A stretch of DNA of 64,000 nucleotides from Gallionella sp. (GCA_003153155.1 PLWV01000004.1:119699-183698), one strand, 5' to 3'. Shown: positions 35,730 through 44,764, numbered from the stretch's first letter. Made by a program: numbers and translations. The notes: a model not told the origin generated them from the letters alone.

Positions 35730-37190
35730 ATGAAAAATAACACGATGCGCGCTTGTTTTTTCCTGCTTTCATTCATCCCGGCTGTGGTGTTCGCCGGTAG
35801 CGGCATTACAACACCGAATCCGAAGCTATACAGCGACGCGGTGCTCGCCGATATTGCCAACACGGCAACCAGCAAGGGCGCGGTGTCGCGTACCGCTTTT
35901 GACAAGCCAAGCAAATCATTAAGCGTTTCGGATTTTGGGGTTGTTGGAAATGGCGTAACAGATGACACGGTAGCTATACAAGCCGCTTTTGTAAATACTC
36001 GCGCAAAGGGCGGGGTTTCTAAAAAACTATATTTCCCAAAAGGAACGTATTTAATAACCAAATCAATCACCTGTGGATCTAATCAAGTTGTGGAATTCGA
36101 CCCAGGCGTGGTAATCAATTTTGTTCCTCCAGCACCTATACAGAACTATGCCTTATTTGGCGCAGCTCATCAGGTTAATGTAGTGTTCAGTGGCAACGGC
36201 GCAACCATCAACATGACGCGAGCAGGGGTTACGGTTGATGGAGTTGCGGCCGCGTTTTTCATGTACGGCAGTGATAACATTCTGATAGAAAATTTCATCA
36301 TCAATAATAGTGCTACAGATGGGATTATCATCACAGGTGATAATACGAGGTCAGGGCCATCCAGTAATGTCACGGTTAAAAACGTTGTTGTAAACAACAG
36401 CCGCAGAAATGGTATGTCAATTATTTCTGTTAAAGGAATGCAGGTTTTAGGCGGTAGTTACAACACATCAAATGGCGCTGCTGCTGGCCCTTGGGCAGGA
36501 ATCGACATCGAGCCGAATGCCAATTGTTTTCTTGAGAATGTTGTGCTGCTTGGGGTGAATACTTCTGGAAACGCAGGAGCAGGTATACAGTTTACACCAG
36601 GCGCTCTTGATGGATCAGCAGGTAATAAATTTCAGGTAAATGTTTCCGGGGGCCGTTCTTACCATGATGGCACTCATAATGATTACATTTCTGCTCTATG
36701 GTTTATCTCGGGTTCCGGCGCAAACAAAATATATGGCGATATCAATATCCATGACTTTACTGTAGACAATCCAGTCGCGAGTGGTGTGCGGTTTTATAAC
36801 TGGGATGCAGACAAATCACCAAGAGTGTTGCTTGATGGGGTAAAAGTATACAACCCTGATCATTCTTCAGGTGCAGCATCAAATAATGATCGGGCAGGTT
36901 TTGTTATTAGTGCGGAAACTCGCCAAGCTGCCACCACTCTTGGCAATATAATTATGCGAAACTGTCATGCAGAGGATACCCGTGTCTCGGCAAGAATGTC
37001 GTTCGGGATGATGCTCGCAACGCAGCCTGGAAGAACGCTAAAAAACATCCGGATTGAAGATCCTGCTTCTATCAATTTTGCATCATCGTCGAAGACTGAT
37101 GTTTATGTTCAGGCCTCCAGTGTCCCCAATGGAATGGTTAATGTTGACGTTGTTTATTCTACCCCCAGAGCCTCTTCCAATACGAAATGA
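35730..37190 (+). CDS. Secreted right-handed beta-helix protein, pectate-lyase-3 like
   Basis: A 486-residue exported protein: a signal peptide ends near VVFAG (residue 25), then LSVSDFGVVGNGVTDDTVAI (about 63-82), the classic opening of the pectate lyase superfamily / GH28-like helix, followed by LYFPKGTYLI and a long series of beta-helix coils (ILIENFIINNS, NVTVKNVVVNNSRRNGM). It has the right form for a lyase, hydrolase or epimerase acting on a uronic acid polymer, and its location at the end of the biosynthetic genes fits a processing or release enzyme. The sequence is notably AT-rich. Catalytic residues cannot be placed from sequence alone. Confidence 0.82.
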   Translation: MKNNTMRACFFLLSFIPAVVFAGSGITTPNPKLYSDAVLADIANTATSKGAVSRTAFDKPSKSLSVSDFGVVGNGVTDDTVAIQAAFVNTRAKGGVSKKLYFPKGTYLITKSITCGSNQVVEFDPGVVINFVPPAPIQNYALFGAAHQVNVVFSGNGATINMTRAGVTVDGVAAAFFMYGSDNILIENFIINNSATDGIIITGDNTRSGPSSNVTVKNVVVNNSRRNGMSIISVKGMQVLGGSYNTSNGAAAGPWAGIDIEPNANCFLENVVLLGVNTSGNAGAGIQFTPGALDGSAGNKFQVNVSGGRSYHDGTHNDYISALWFISGSGANKIYGDINIHDFTVDNPVASGVRFYNWDADKSPRVLLDGVKVYNPDHSSGAASNNDRAGFVISAETRQAATTLGNIIMRNCHAEDTRVSARMSFGMMLATQPGRTLKNIRIEDPASINFASSSKTDVYVQASSVPNGMVNVDVVYSTPRASSNTK

Positions 37191-37219
37191 GTCTGAGCGT
37201 CTGAAGTTCTGAATCGGTC

Positions 37220-37371
37220 ATGATGCAAGGCATGGTGATCAACATGGAAGAAGCACGGCTGCAAACCTTGGCGCAGGTCAAGGCATTTTTGGACGGGCCA
37301 GCGGAGGTTGCTTACCGAGTATCCAAGGCGGAAAGGCACCGGTTTGTCGAGCGTGTATTCAAGCGGTCGGC
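37220..37371 (+). pseudogene. N-terminal fragment of an integrase/transposase-like protein
   Basis: About 50 codons, MVINMEEARLQTLAQVKAFL and then VSKAERHRFVERV, resemble the start of a family of integrase-catalytic-domain transposases that open with this helical region (my recollection, not a search). The frame then runs into a REP palindrome at 37372, so the rest has been lost. Confidence 0.45.
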
Positions 37372-37441
37372 TAGGGGCGAGATTTATCGCGCCCTGATTT
37401 ATTCATGTATCAGAAGATGGGCGCGATGAATCTCGCCCCTA
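37372..37441. repeat. REP pair, TAGGGGCGAGATT family
   Basis: Arms 37372-37394 and 37419-37441 are 23 nt each with one G-T mismatch (TAGGGGCGAGATTTATCG facing CGATGAATCTCGCCCCTA). Read outward, the right-hand unit begins GTAGGGGCGAG, so it too has the GTAG head. It lies between a gene fragment and fic and could be a terminator. Confidence 0.85.
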
Positions 37442-37566
37442 CCAAGTTATTTGATCTTTGAAATAGAAGAAGAATTATTTCTGCTCCTGAGTAGCTTCTG
37501 TTCTTGCCAGTGAAGCGCAACTGACAGATAATCGCTTCACTTTAAGATGCAATTGTGGGGCGGTAA

Positions 37567-38682
37567 ATGCAGCAGTGGATATGGCAACAAAAAAAATGGC
37601 CGGGCTTTACTTGGGATGAAGGTGGCTTGTCGCCGTTGCTAAGCCGTGCGCGTAAACAGCAAGGGCAATTGCTGGGCATGGCGCGCTTATTGGATAACTC
37701 GCTCTCTTTGGAAGCGCAGGCACAGATTCTTACCGAGGATGGTTTTAATACCAGCGCGATTGAGGGTGAGCGTCTTGATATGGATTCCATCCGTTCTTCT
37801 GTTGCGCGCCATTTGGGATTGCCTACCGCCGGTTTGCCGCATCCATCGCGCTCGGTGGATGGTTTGGTGGACGTGCTGTTGGATGCAACGCGAGAATATG
37901 CTGCTCCCCTTGACGGTGATCGGTTGTGTCGATGGCAGGCGGCACTTTTTCCGACTGGGCAATCGGGTTTGTACGCCGTTCGTATCGGTGATTTGCGCGG
38001 TGCCGAGCCGATACGGGTGGTCTCTGGTGCAGCCGCTCGTGAAAAAATCCATTTTGAAGCGCCGCCCCGCGATGTTCTGGAGCGCGAAGTAAGCCGTTTT
38101 ATCACCTGGTTCAATGCCCCCCCCAAAGAGCTTGATGGCCTGCTGCGCGCAGGTTTGGCGCATCTGTGGTTTGTGACGCTGCATCCGTTTGAGGATGGCA
38201 ATGGCCGGCTTGCGCGTGCGCTTACCGATATGGCGATATGCCAGGACGAACAGCGCCCGGTTCGATTGTTCAGTCTGTCTGCTCAAATCATGCGCGAACG
38301 AAATGCTTACTATGATGTTCTGGAACGCACGCAGCGCGATGGCCTGGATGTGACACCGTGGCTTGCATGGTTCCTTGAACAGGTGAATGGTGCCTGTGAG
38401 AGTGCGGAAGCAACCGTTGGCAAGGTGCTCGACAAAGCCAAGTTCTGGTTGCGTCACCAAAACATCGTATTGAACGAACGTCAGCGCAAAGTGCTGAACA
38501 GATTGCTGGACGCGGGTACTGATGGTTTTGCGGGTGGCATGAACACGCGCAAATATGTCAGCCTGGCCAAGGCCAGTCGCGCTACGGCTTATCGTGAGTT
38601 GGCAGATTTGGTTGAAAAGGGCTGTTTATTGCGGACTGGCGCAGGGCGCAGTGTGGGTTATGTGATTCAAACGGGCTATTGA
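37567..38682 (+). CDS. Fic family protein with N-terminal inhibitory helix
   Basis: A 371-residue Fic protein. The catalytic loop HPFEDGNGRLAR starts at about His206 and matches the consensus HxFx(D/E)GNGRxxR, so AMP transfer should be possible. Residues about 61-67, TSAIEGE, match the inhibitory motif (S/T)xxxE(G/N) of class II Fic proteins, in which the Glu blocks ATP until displaced. The C-terminal part (from about 300) looks like a winged helix (SLAKASRATAYRELADLVEKG). A DUF4172-like N-terminal domain begins MQQWIWQQKKWPGFTW. The target is unknown. It has no antitoxin partner nearby, consistent with the built-in helix. Confidence 0.92.
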   Translation: MQQWIWQQKKWPGFTWDEGGLSPLLSRARKQQGQLLGMARLLDNSLSLEAQAQILTEDGFNTSAIEGERLDMDSIRSSVARHLGLPTAGLPHPSRSVDGLVDVLLDATREYAAPLDGDRLCRWQAALFPTGQSGLYAVRIGDLRGAEPIRVVSGAAAREKIHFEAPPRDVLEREVSRFITWFNAPPKELDGLLRAGLAHLWFVTLHPFEDGNGRLARALTDMAICQDEQRPVRLFSLSAQIMRERNAYYDVLERTQRDGLDVTPWLAWFLEQVNGACESAEATVGKVLDKAKFWLRHQNIVLNERQRKVLNRLLDAGTDGFAGGMNTRKYVSLAKASRATAYRELADLVEKGCLLRTGAGRSVGYVIQTGY

Positions 38683-39125
38683 GATGCTGGCATTCTGCTT
38701 CTTTGCGGGAGATTTACGGGCCTGCTTTCGGGGAATTATCCCGGCAATTACAATCGCAGCACCACGGAAGATCGGCTCCTTTCCCCTCGAGGGGGAAGGT
38801 TGGGATGGGGTAGGAAACGTTGAAAACGCTTATCCTCCTTACTATTAATCCGGCACGAATAAAGTAGCACGTTCGTCCTGAGGTATCGAAGGATGAATGG
38901 CTACGATACAAGGAGGCTTCGATACCTCAGCCCGAACGGTCATAGAAAGTTTATTCATGCCGGATCAATAATGGATAATTTGGGTTGAAGAACTGGAGCA
39001 GGTGACAGCTGGTTATTTATGAATGCTGAGGAAGTGATCTGAGAATTTCTCTGGTGGGCGTTGGCTATATGATTTGTTGACCCTGACAGGGTTCGCGGTG
39101 TTGAATTTTTTGTGATTGGGTTGTT
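38683..39125. other. 443-bp intergenic region with repeats
   Basis: Holds a 24-bp copy of part of the DUF1972 gene (38747-38770, ATTACAATCGCAGCACC...), a CCCCTCGAGGGGG hairpin at about 38780-38800, and a large nested inverted repeat (38844-38972). No gene is supported. The end of the region is the wecA leader. Confidence 0.7.
38844..38972. repeat. Nested inverted repeat (MITE-like)
   Basis: Outer arms of about 20 nt (ATTAATCCGGCACGAATAAA and TTTATTCATGCCGGATCAAT) enclose a second palindrome whose arms are GTTCGTCCTGAGGTATCGAA and TTCGATACCTCAGCCCGAAC. The two layers look like two different repeat families, one inside the other. Confidence 0.75.
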
Positions 39126-40127
39126 ATGCAAGTTTTTATTATTTCTATGCTGGTTTGTGCAATCTTGATTTTACTGTTGCGCAAAGTGGCGCATCGATTG
39201 GATATCGTGGATCGTCCGGGCGGGCGTAAACAGCATGAGCACCCGACCCCCATGGTGGGTGGTTTGGCGATGTTTATCGCGGTTCTGGCCGCATTGTTTA
39301 TCGGTGATGCGCTGCACGGAAATGTTACAACATTGCTGGAATGTGCCGCTGTATTGGTGGTGCTTGGCGTACTGGACGACAAGCATGGACTGTCGGTTTC
39401 ATTGCGCATGATGATCCAGGTATTCCTGGTGACGGTGGTGATCGTCGGCGCAGAGGGGACGATCACGCATCTGGGGGCATTGATTGGCATAGATATTCCG
39501 CTGGGTATGTTTGCCGTTCCATTCAGCGTGATTGCGTTCGTCGGCGGGATCAATGCAATAAACATGATCGACGGGACGGACGGCATGGCGGGCAAGATGG
39601 CTTTGATCACCACGCTGGGTGTGGCGACGATTTTTTATCTTGCGGGGGCTGTAGAACTGTTGCCGCTGACATGGGCGATGCTTGGGGCGCTGGTTGGCTT
39701 TCTGCTGTTTAACTCGCGTCTTTTCGTCAAACGTGCGTGGGTATTCATGGGGGATTCCGGGAGCATGTGGCTGGGACTGGTGCTGGGCTGGTTCATGGCG
39801 CAGGTTACGCAGGGTAGCGTGTCGGCAGAGCCGGCTCTGGTCTTGTGGTTGTTTGGCATCCCCCTGATCGACACGCTGGTCGTGATGGCGCGGCGGATGA
39901 AGCGCAAGCAATCACCGTTTGCGGGCGACCGTACGCATATTCATCATGTGCTGGAGCACGCCGGTCTCTCTGTCAGGCGCACGGTGCTGGTATTGAGTCT
40001 GGCGCAGCTTGTGCTGGTCGGCATCGGGGTGTGCTTTTACCTGATTCATGCTCCCGCTGCGGTGGTGTTCTGGAGTTTCGCGCTACCGATGGCAGCGTAT
40101 TACTACCGGCTGCGCAATTACAAATGA
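39126..40127 (+). CDS. wecA: Undecaprenyl-phosphate GlcNAc-1-phosphate transferase (WecA type)
   Basis: Starts the lipid-linked repeat unit by moving a sugar-1-phosphate to undecaprenyl phosphate. The 333-residue polytopic protein has RPGGRKQHEHPTPMVGGLAM (32-51), LGVLDDKHGLS with the Mg-binding Asp pair, INAINMIDGTDGMAG, and the cytoplasmic loop GDRTHIHHVLEHAG with the HIHH motif, all standard for the MraY/WecA family. It is the one plausible initiating transferase in the window, since no WcaJ/WbaP-type protein is seen. A hairpin (CGTGGTTGT...ACAACCACG, 40240-40277) lies downstream. Confidence 0.93.
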   Translation: MQVFIISMLVCAILILLLRKVAHRLDIVDRPGGRKQHEHPTPMVGGLAMFIAVLAALFIGDALHGNVTTLLECAAVLVVLGVLDDKHGLSVSLRMMIQVFLVTVVIVGAEGTITHLGALIGIDIPLGMFAVPFSVIAFVGGINAINMIDGTDGMAGKMALITTLGVATIFYLAGAVELLPLTWAMLGALVGFLLFNSRLFVKRAWVFMGDSGSMWLGLVLGWFMAQVTQGSVSAEPALVLWLFGIPLIDTLVVMARRMKRKQSPFAGDRTHIHHVLEHAGLSVRRTVLVLSLAQLVLVGIGVCFYLIHAPAAVVFWSFALPMAAYYYRLRNYK

Positions 40128-40500
40128 TTCGGTGGTGCGATTGCGTTGCGTAAAAAATTTCTTGCTTACATATAAAACATATGCGGCGCGATAAAACGAA
40201 GTTTCAGTGTAGGGTAACCTTTCCCCCGCAAGGGGGAGGCCGTGGTTGTAAAGCCACTAAAGTGGCAACAACCACGCACAGGTTGGCCGGAACTAAAATT
40301 TTTTGCGAGCAGCCGCTACACAGCTTGCCTGCTTACCCCTTTTCCGCGCCTTGCTGACGATTCCGCACGGGCTTCAGCCCGTAGCGGATCGGCGTCCCCT
40401 GGTGGGACATTTGGGCGAACTCTGAATTTTTATAACCAACCACTTGGCAACCGTCTTTGGGTTGCTTAGTGGGATGGCTAGAGGTTCCATCAGAGGCTCC
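40128..40500. other. 373-bp intergenic region between convergent genes, mostly repeats
   Basis: From left to right: a CCCCCGCAAGGGGG hairpin (about 40223-40238), the hairpin GTGGTTGT...ACAACCAC (about 40243-40275), and one copy of the 136-bp repeat shared with 61117-61255. wecA and the acetyltransferase gene converge here, so the hairpins may terminate transcription. Confidence 0.7.
40296..40431. repeat. Dispersed 136-bp repeat, copy 1
   Basis: Reverse complement of 61117-61255 with roughly 90 percent identity by eye and few gaps. It begins AAATTTTTTGCGAGCAGCCG and ends AACTCTGAATTTTT, and contains the inner palindrome CCGCACGGGCTTCAGCCCG. No coding capacity; terminal TTTTT/AAAAA ends. Confidence 0.88.
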
Positions 40501-43191
40501 CTATAGCTCCTTACTGACCTTCATGATGCCTTGGTCCTCCTCGCTGATTTTGATGGTGAAGCCGAGGCCTGTCACGAGCTTGAGCATGTTGTGATTATTG
40601 CTCAACACTTCTCCCTCAATCACTGACAATCCTTTGGAACGTGCCGTCTCCATCAACGAGACCATGAGTTTTTGTCCTAACCCTTTCCCTTGAATGCTAT
40701 CCGCCACCACCAGCGCGAACTCGCAGGAATCGCCATCCGGGTTGATGGCAAAACGCGCGACGCCGAGTTCGATTTCCTTGTCATGCACGAGGGTCACGGC
40801 GATCAGCGCCATCTCTCTGCTGTAATCGATTTGGGTAAAGCGCACCAGCATGGTTTCGGTGAGTTCCTGCAGGCTGCTCATGAAGCGGAAGTATTTGGAT
40901 TCTTCGGATAAGCCGCGCACGAATTCCTGCACCAGCTCGGCATCTTCCGGGCGGATCGGGCGGATCGTGATGTCGGTGCCGTCGGCGAGTTGCCACTGGC
41001 TGACCAGTTGGGTGGGGTACGGGTAGATGGCCATGTGTGCGTAACGGTCGGCACTCGGCTGGCGATATTCCACCACCACGCGCGCGTCGGCGGCCAGTGC
41101 GCCGTTCTCATCGAGGATCAGCGGATTGATGTCCATCTCCTTGAGCAAGGGCAGTTCGCAGACCATTTCCGACACGCGCAACAGCACGTCTTCCAGCGCA
41201 CTCATATTGGCCGGAGCCATGTTGCGGAATGCGCCCAGCATCCTGGCGATGCGGGTGTCCTGTATCAGTTCGCTTACCAGGAAATTATTCAGCGGCGGCA
41301 GGGCGACGGCACGATCGCCCATGATCTCGACGGCAGTGCCGCCCGCACCGAACGTGATCACCGGCCCGAATACCGGGTCGCTGGTCACGCCTATCATCAG
41401 CTCGCGGCCATTCGGCTTGACGATCATCGGTTCGATGGAAATGCCGTCCATGCTGGCGTTGGGGCGGTTGTGCTTGACGTTGTCGAGAATGTGCTGGTAG
41501 GCGGCGCGCACCTCGTGGGCATTATTTAAATTGAGCAGCACACCGCCGGCATCGCTCTTGTGCGTGATGTCGTGCGAATTGACTTTCATCGCCACCGGGA
41601 AGCCCAGTTGCTGTGCAATCAGCAGCGCTTCGTTGGGCGAGTGCGCGACCATGGTTTTTGCAACGGGAATATTGAAAGCCGATAACAAGGCTTTGGATTC
41701 CATTTCCGTCAGCACCTTGCGACGCTCCTGCATGGCTCCCTCGATGATCAGCCGCGCGCTTTCCACATCCGGCTCGACGTGGTGCGAGAAGGGGCCGGGC
41801 ATCTGCATCAGCAGCTTCTGGTTGCGGTAGTAAGCGGACAGATGGGAGAACACTTCCACCGCCGGTTCCGGCGTGCGGAAGTGCGGCTTGTGCGCTTGTG
41901 CAAAGGCATCGCGCGCCTCCGCGACTTGCGTCTCGCCCATCCAGCAGGTCAGCAGCGGTTTGCTGTGCGTGTTGGAAAGTTCAATCAAGGCTTGTGCTGA
42001 CTCCAGCGGTTTGGTCATCGCCTGCGGCGTGAGTATGGCCAGCACGCCGTCCACATTGTCATCTTCCAGGCAGGCTTTGACGGCATGGTGATAGCGATCC
42101 GCCTGGGCATCGCCGATGATGTCCACCGGATTTCCATGCGGCCAATTCGGCGGCAAATGTTGGTTGAGATATTCGATGGTGGCGTCCGACAACGTGGCCA
42201 TCAGTACCCCTAAGTCAGAAGCACGATCAGCCGCCATCACACCGGGGCCGCCGCCATTGGTGACGATGGCGAGGCGGTTGCCGACCGGACGGAATCCGCA
42301 CGACAGCGCTTTGGCAGCGGTGAACAGTTGCGTGATGGTCTGCACCCGCACCACGCCAACCCGGCTGACGGCCGCATCGAATACATCGTCCGCGCCCACC
42401 AGCGATGCGGTATGCGACAGCGCCGCTTTGGAGCCTGCCGCATGACGGCCGACCTTGACCAGAATCACCGGTTTGATGCGCGCGGCGGCGCGCAGCGCAC
42501 TCATGAAACTGCGCGCGTTGCGGATGCCCTCGATATACATCAGGATGCTGTGGGTGTCGGCATCGGACACCAGATAATCCAGTATCTCGCCGAAGTCCAC
42601 ATCCGTCGATGAGCCCATCGACACGACGCTGGAGAAACCCACATCGTTGCTCTGTGCCCAATCCAGGATCGCGGTGCACAGCGCGCCGGACTGCGAAACG
42701 AACGCGATATTGCCGGTGTTTGCGCCGCCCTTGTTGAAGGTGGCATTCAGGCCGATGGAGGGACGCATGATGCCCAGACAATTCGGGCCGATCAGGCGAA
42801 TGCCGTAACGGCGTGCGGTTTCCAGTAATTCCTTTTCCAGTGCCGCACCTTCGTGACCAGCCTCGCCAAATCCGGCGGTGATGATGACCGCCGCCTTCAC
42901 GCCATGGATGCCACAACTCTCGATGATGCCCGGCACGGTCTGCGGCGGCGTGGCGATCACCACCAGTTCGACCGGTTCGCCGATGTCGGCGCCAATGTCG
43001 GCGATAGTGGCGTAGGCGCGTTTGCCTTGCACCTCCGGGTGTTTTGAGTTGACCGGATAAAGCGCTCCCTTAAAACCGCTTTCCAGCATGTTTTTGAACA
43101 CGATCTGACCGACCGAGTCGGGCCTGTCACTCGCGCCGAATACGGCAACGGACTTTGGTGAAAACAGGGTGCTGAGGTAGTGCTTGCCCAT
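40501..43191 (-). CDS. Protein lysine acetyltransferase (Pat/PatZ type, acyl-CoA synthetase plus GNAT)
   Basis: An 896-residue fusion. The N-terminus (STLFSPKSVAVFGASDRPDS) is an ADP-forming acyl-CoA synthetase CoA-binding domain, followed by a ligase domain (GPNCLGIMRP, NGGGPGVMAAD), an ATP-grasp domain (LGFPVAMKVNSHDITHKSD) and a C-terminal GNAT domain (LADGTDITIRPIRPEDAELV, then GKGLGQKLM as acetyl-CoA loop). This is the Pat/YfiQ layout; such proteins acetylate lysines of acetyl-CoA synthetase and others. The start at 43191 fits homologues. It is divergent from a deacetylase gene, which suggests a reversible acetylation pair. Confidence 0.93.
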   Translation of the reverse strand: MGKHYLSTLFSPKSVAVFGASDRPDSVGQIVFKNMLESGFKGALYPVNSKHPEVQGKRAYATIADIGADIGEPVELVVIATPPQTVPGIIESCGIHGVKAAVIITAGFGEAGHEGAALEKELLETARRYGIRLIGPNCLGIMRPSIGLNATFNKGGANTGNIAFVSQSGALCTAILDWAQSNDVGFSSVVSMGSSTDVDFGEILDYLVSDADTHSILMYIEGIRNARSFMSALRAAARIKPVILVKVGRHAAGSKAALSHTASLVGADDVFDAAVSRVGVVRVQTITQLFTAAKALSCGFRPVGNRLAIVTNGGGPGVMAADRASDLGVLMATLSDATIEYLNQHLPPNWPHGNPVDIIGDAQADRYHHAVKACLEDDNVDGVLAILTPQAMTKPLESAQALIELSNTHSKPLLTCWMGETQVAEARDAFAQAHKPHFRTPEPAVEVFSHLSAYYRNQKLLMQMPGPFSHHVEPDVESARLIIEGAMQERRKVLTEMESKALLSAFNIPVAKTMVAHSPNEALLIAQQLGFPVAMKVNSHDITHKSDAGGVLLNLNNAHEVRAAYQHILDNVKHNRPNASMDGISIEPMIVKPNGRELMIGVTSDPVFGPVITFGAGGTAVEIMGDRAVALPPLNNFLVSELIQDTRIARMLGAFRNMAPANMSALEDVLLRVSEMVCELPLLKEMDINPLILDENGALAADARVVVEYRQPSADRYAHMAIYPYPTQLVSQWQLADGTDITIRPIRPEDAELVQEFVRGLSEESKYFRFMSSLQELTETMLVRFTQIDYSREMALIAVTLVHDKEIELGVARFAINPDGDSCEFALVVADSIQGKGLGQKLMVSLMETARSKGLSVIEGEVLSNNHNMLKLVTGLGFTIKISEEDQGIMKVSKEL

Positions 43192-43257
43192 GATTTTGCG
43201 TTTCTGTTTGAATGTTTGTTCGGTATGATAGCACCGTACCAACGCCCTGCCCCTACC

Positions 43258-44181
43258 ATGCAAACCGCCTATATCAGCCATCCGCTCTGTCTCAAACACG
43301 ACATGGGCGCGCATCATCCGGAATCTCCGGCACGCATCCATGCCATCGAGGATCAATTGATCGCTGCCGGATTGATGGATTATTTACAGCGTCACGATGC
43401 GCCGGCAGCGACGCGCGAGCAGTTGTTGCGCGTGCACGATGAGGACTACCTGGCTTCGATCGAGTCCAGTGTGCCGCTACAGGGTATCGTGCATCTCGAC
43501 GGTGACACCGCGCTGAATCCGTTTAGTTATCAAGCTGCGCTGCGTGCTGCGGGAGCCGTGGTGCTGGGTGTGGATCTGGTGATGTCCGGGCAGGCGGAAA
43601 ATGTTTTTTGCAACGTGCGCCCACCCGGGCACCATGCCGAGCGCGCTCGCGCCATGGGATTTTGCATTTTCAATAATGTCGCAGCCGGCGCGGCGCATGC
43701 ACTGGCGCATCACGGCTTGCAGCGCGTGGCAATAGCGGATTTCGATGTGCATCACGGCAACGGCACGGAAAACATTTTTCACGACGAGCCGCGCGTCATG
43801 TTGTGTTCCACTTTTCAGCATCCGTTTTATCCATACTGCGGCGCCGATAGCGGCAACGACCATATCATCAATGTGCCGCTTGCCGCCAGATCAGGCGGGG
43901 AAGAATTTCGCGCCGCCGTCATGCAATACTGGCTGCCCGCATTGGAACGCTTTCAGCCGGAGTTGCTGCTGATTTCAGCGGGATTCGATGCGCACCGCGA
44001 CGATGATATGGCCATGCTGAATCTGACCGAACCCGATTATGCGTGGGTGACCGAGATGTTAAAACGTGTCGCCGAAAAATATTCACGCGGTCGCATTGTA
44101 TCGGCTCTCGAAGGCGGTTATGAACTGCACGCACTAGCTCGAAGTGCGTTGGCGCATATCAAAGTGCTCAGCGGCCTGTAA
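43258..44181 (+). CDS. Histone-deacetylase-family (AcuC-like) deacetylase
   Basis: A 307-residue zinc deacetylase: MGAHHPESPARIHAIE near the N-terminus, RPPGHHAERARAMGFCIFNN, then IADFDVHHGNGTENIFHDE (about 159-177) with the zinc-binding Asp and His, ISAGFDAHRDD with the third ligand, and EGGYELHALARS at the end. All catalytic residues are visible. The start at 43258 matches homologues; the frame is open to 43180. It lies 66 bp from the divergent lysine acetyltransferase. It could remove acetyl groups from proteins or from small amines. Confidence 0.93.
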   Translation: MQTAYISHPLCLKHDMGAHHPESPARIHAIEDQLIAAGLMDYLQRHDAPAATREQLLRVHDEDYLASIESSVPLQGIVHLDGDTALNPFSYQAALRAAGAVVLGVDLVMSGQAENVFCNVRPPGHHAERARAMGFCIFNNVAAGAAHALAHHGLQRVAIADFDVHHGNGTENIFHDEPRVMLCSTFQHPFYPYCGADSGNDHIINVPLAARSGGEEFRAAVMQYWLPALERFQPELLLISAGFDAHRDDDMAMLNLTEPDYAWVTEMLKRVAEKYSRGRIVSALEGGYELHALARSALAHIKVLSGL

Positions 44182-44261
44182 CCAAACTTGCCAATCTTTA
44201 AGCCCCACAAAAGCTACGGGGCGCAACGCGCCCCGTATTTTCAAGCCAAACCGAATGAGTT

Positions 44262-44415
44262 ATTCTATTTCTCATTAAAAACAGCGTTAATTGTAGGAGC
44301 GGGCCATGCCCGCGACCAAGGTGTTCGCGGGCATGGCCCGCTCCTACGGGTGCCCGGCCAAAAGTTTTTCGGACATCCGCCAAAATTATTGTCGTTTTTA
44401 ACGCATATAGGAATT
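44262..44415. repeat. REP unit with long flanks, copy 3
   Basis: The palindrome at 44293-44347 has the same arms as copies 1 and 2. Flanks match copy 2 in inverted orientation (TTCTATTTCTCATTAAAAAC on the left, GACAATAATTTTGG on the opposite strand on the right). About 30 nt (from GGGTGCCCGG to CGGACATC) is absent from copy 2 but partly present beside copy 1. The right end reaches the erpA stop codon, so the element serves as its 3' untranslated region. Confidence 0.88.
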
Positions 44416-44764
44416 AGGCAGAGAAGGAAGAACCGCAACCGCAAGTAGTGGTTGCGTTCGGGTTCTTGATAACGAACTGCGAGCCTTCCAATCCTTCCTG
44501 ATAGTCGATTTCCGCACCTACCAGATACTGGAAGCTCATCGGGTCGATCAGCAATTGCACGCCGTTTTTGTTCAGCACGGTGTCGTCTTCGTTGGTTACT
44601 TCATCAAAAGTAAATCCGTATTGAAAACCGGAACAGCCACCGCCGCTGACAAACACGCGCAGCTTGAGGTCGGCGTTGCCTTCTTCTTCGATCAATTGTT
44701 TTACCTTGTTGGCCGCGTTGTCGGTAAACAACAGCGGATCTTGCACTTCAGTCATTGCATTCAT
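44414..44764 (-). CDS. erpA: Iron-sulfur cluster insertion protein ErpA
   Basis: An A-type carrier that delivers Fe-S clusters to apoproteins, including enzymes of isoprenoid synthesis. The 116-residue protein has the conserved cysteines Cys44 ([13 protein letters not shown]), Cys108 and Cys110 ([10 protein letters not shown]). The region [13 protein letters not shown] and [11 protein letters not shown] are typical of ErpA in betaproteobacteria. It is the last gene of a minus-strand group after bactofilin, 18 bp downstream of it. A REP-containing element abuts its stop. Confidence 0.96.
   Translation of the reverse strand: MNAMTEVQDPLLFTDNAANKVKQLIEEEGNADLKLRVFVSGGGCSGFQYGFTFDEVTNEDDTVLNKNGVQLLIDPMSFQYLVGAEIDYQEGLEGSQFVIKNPNATTTCGCGSSFSA

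Noticed and set aside
40501..40900. Separate GNAT acetyltransferase gene
   Set aside because: The GNAT domain is continuous in frame with the acyl-CoA synthetase part; the fusion is the known Pat/PatZ layout.
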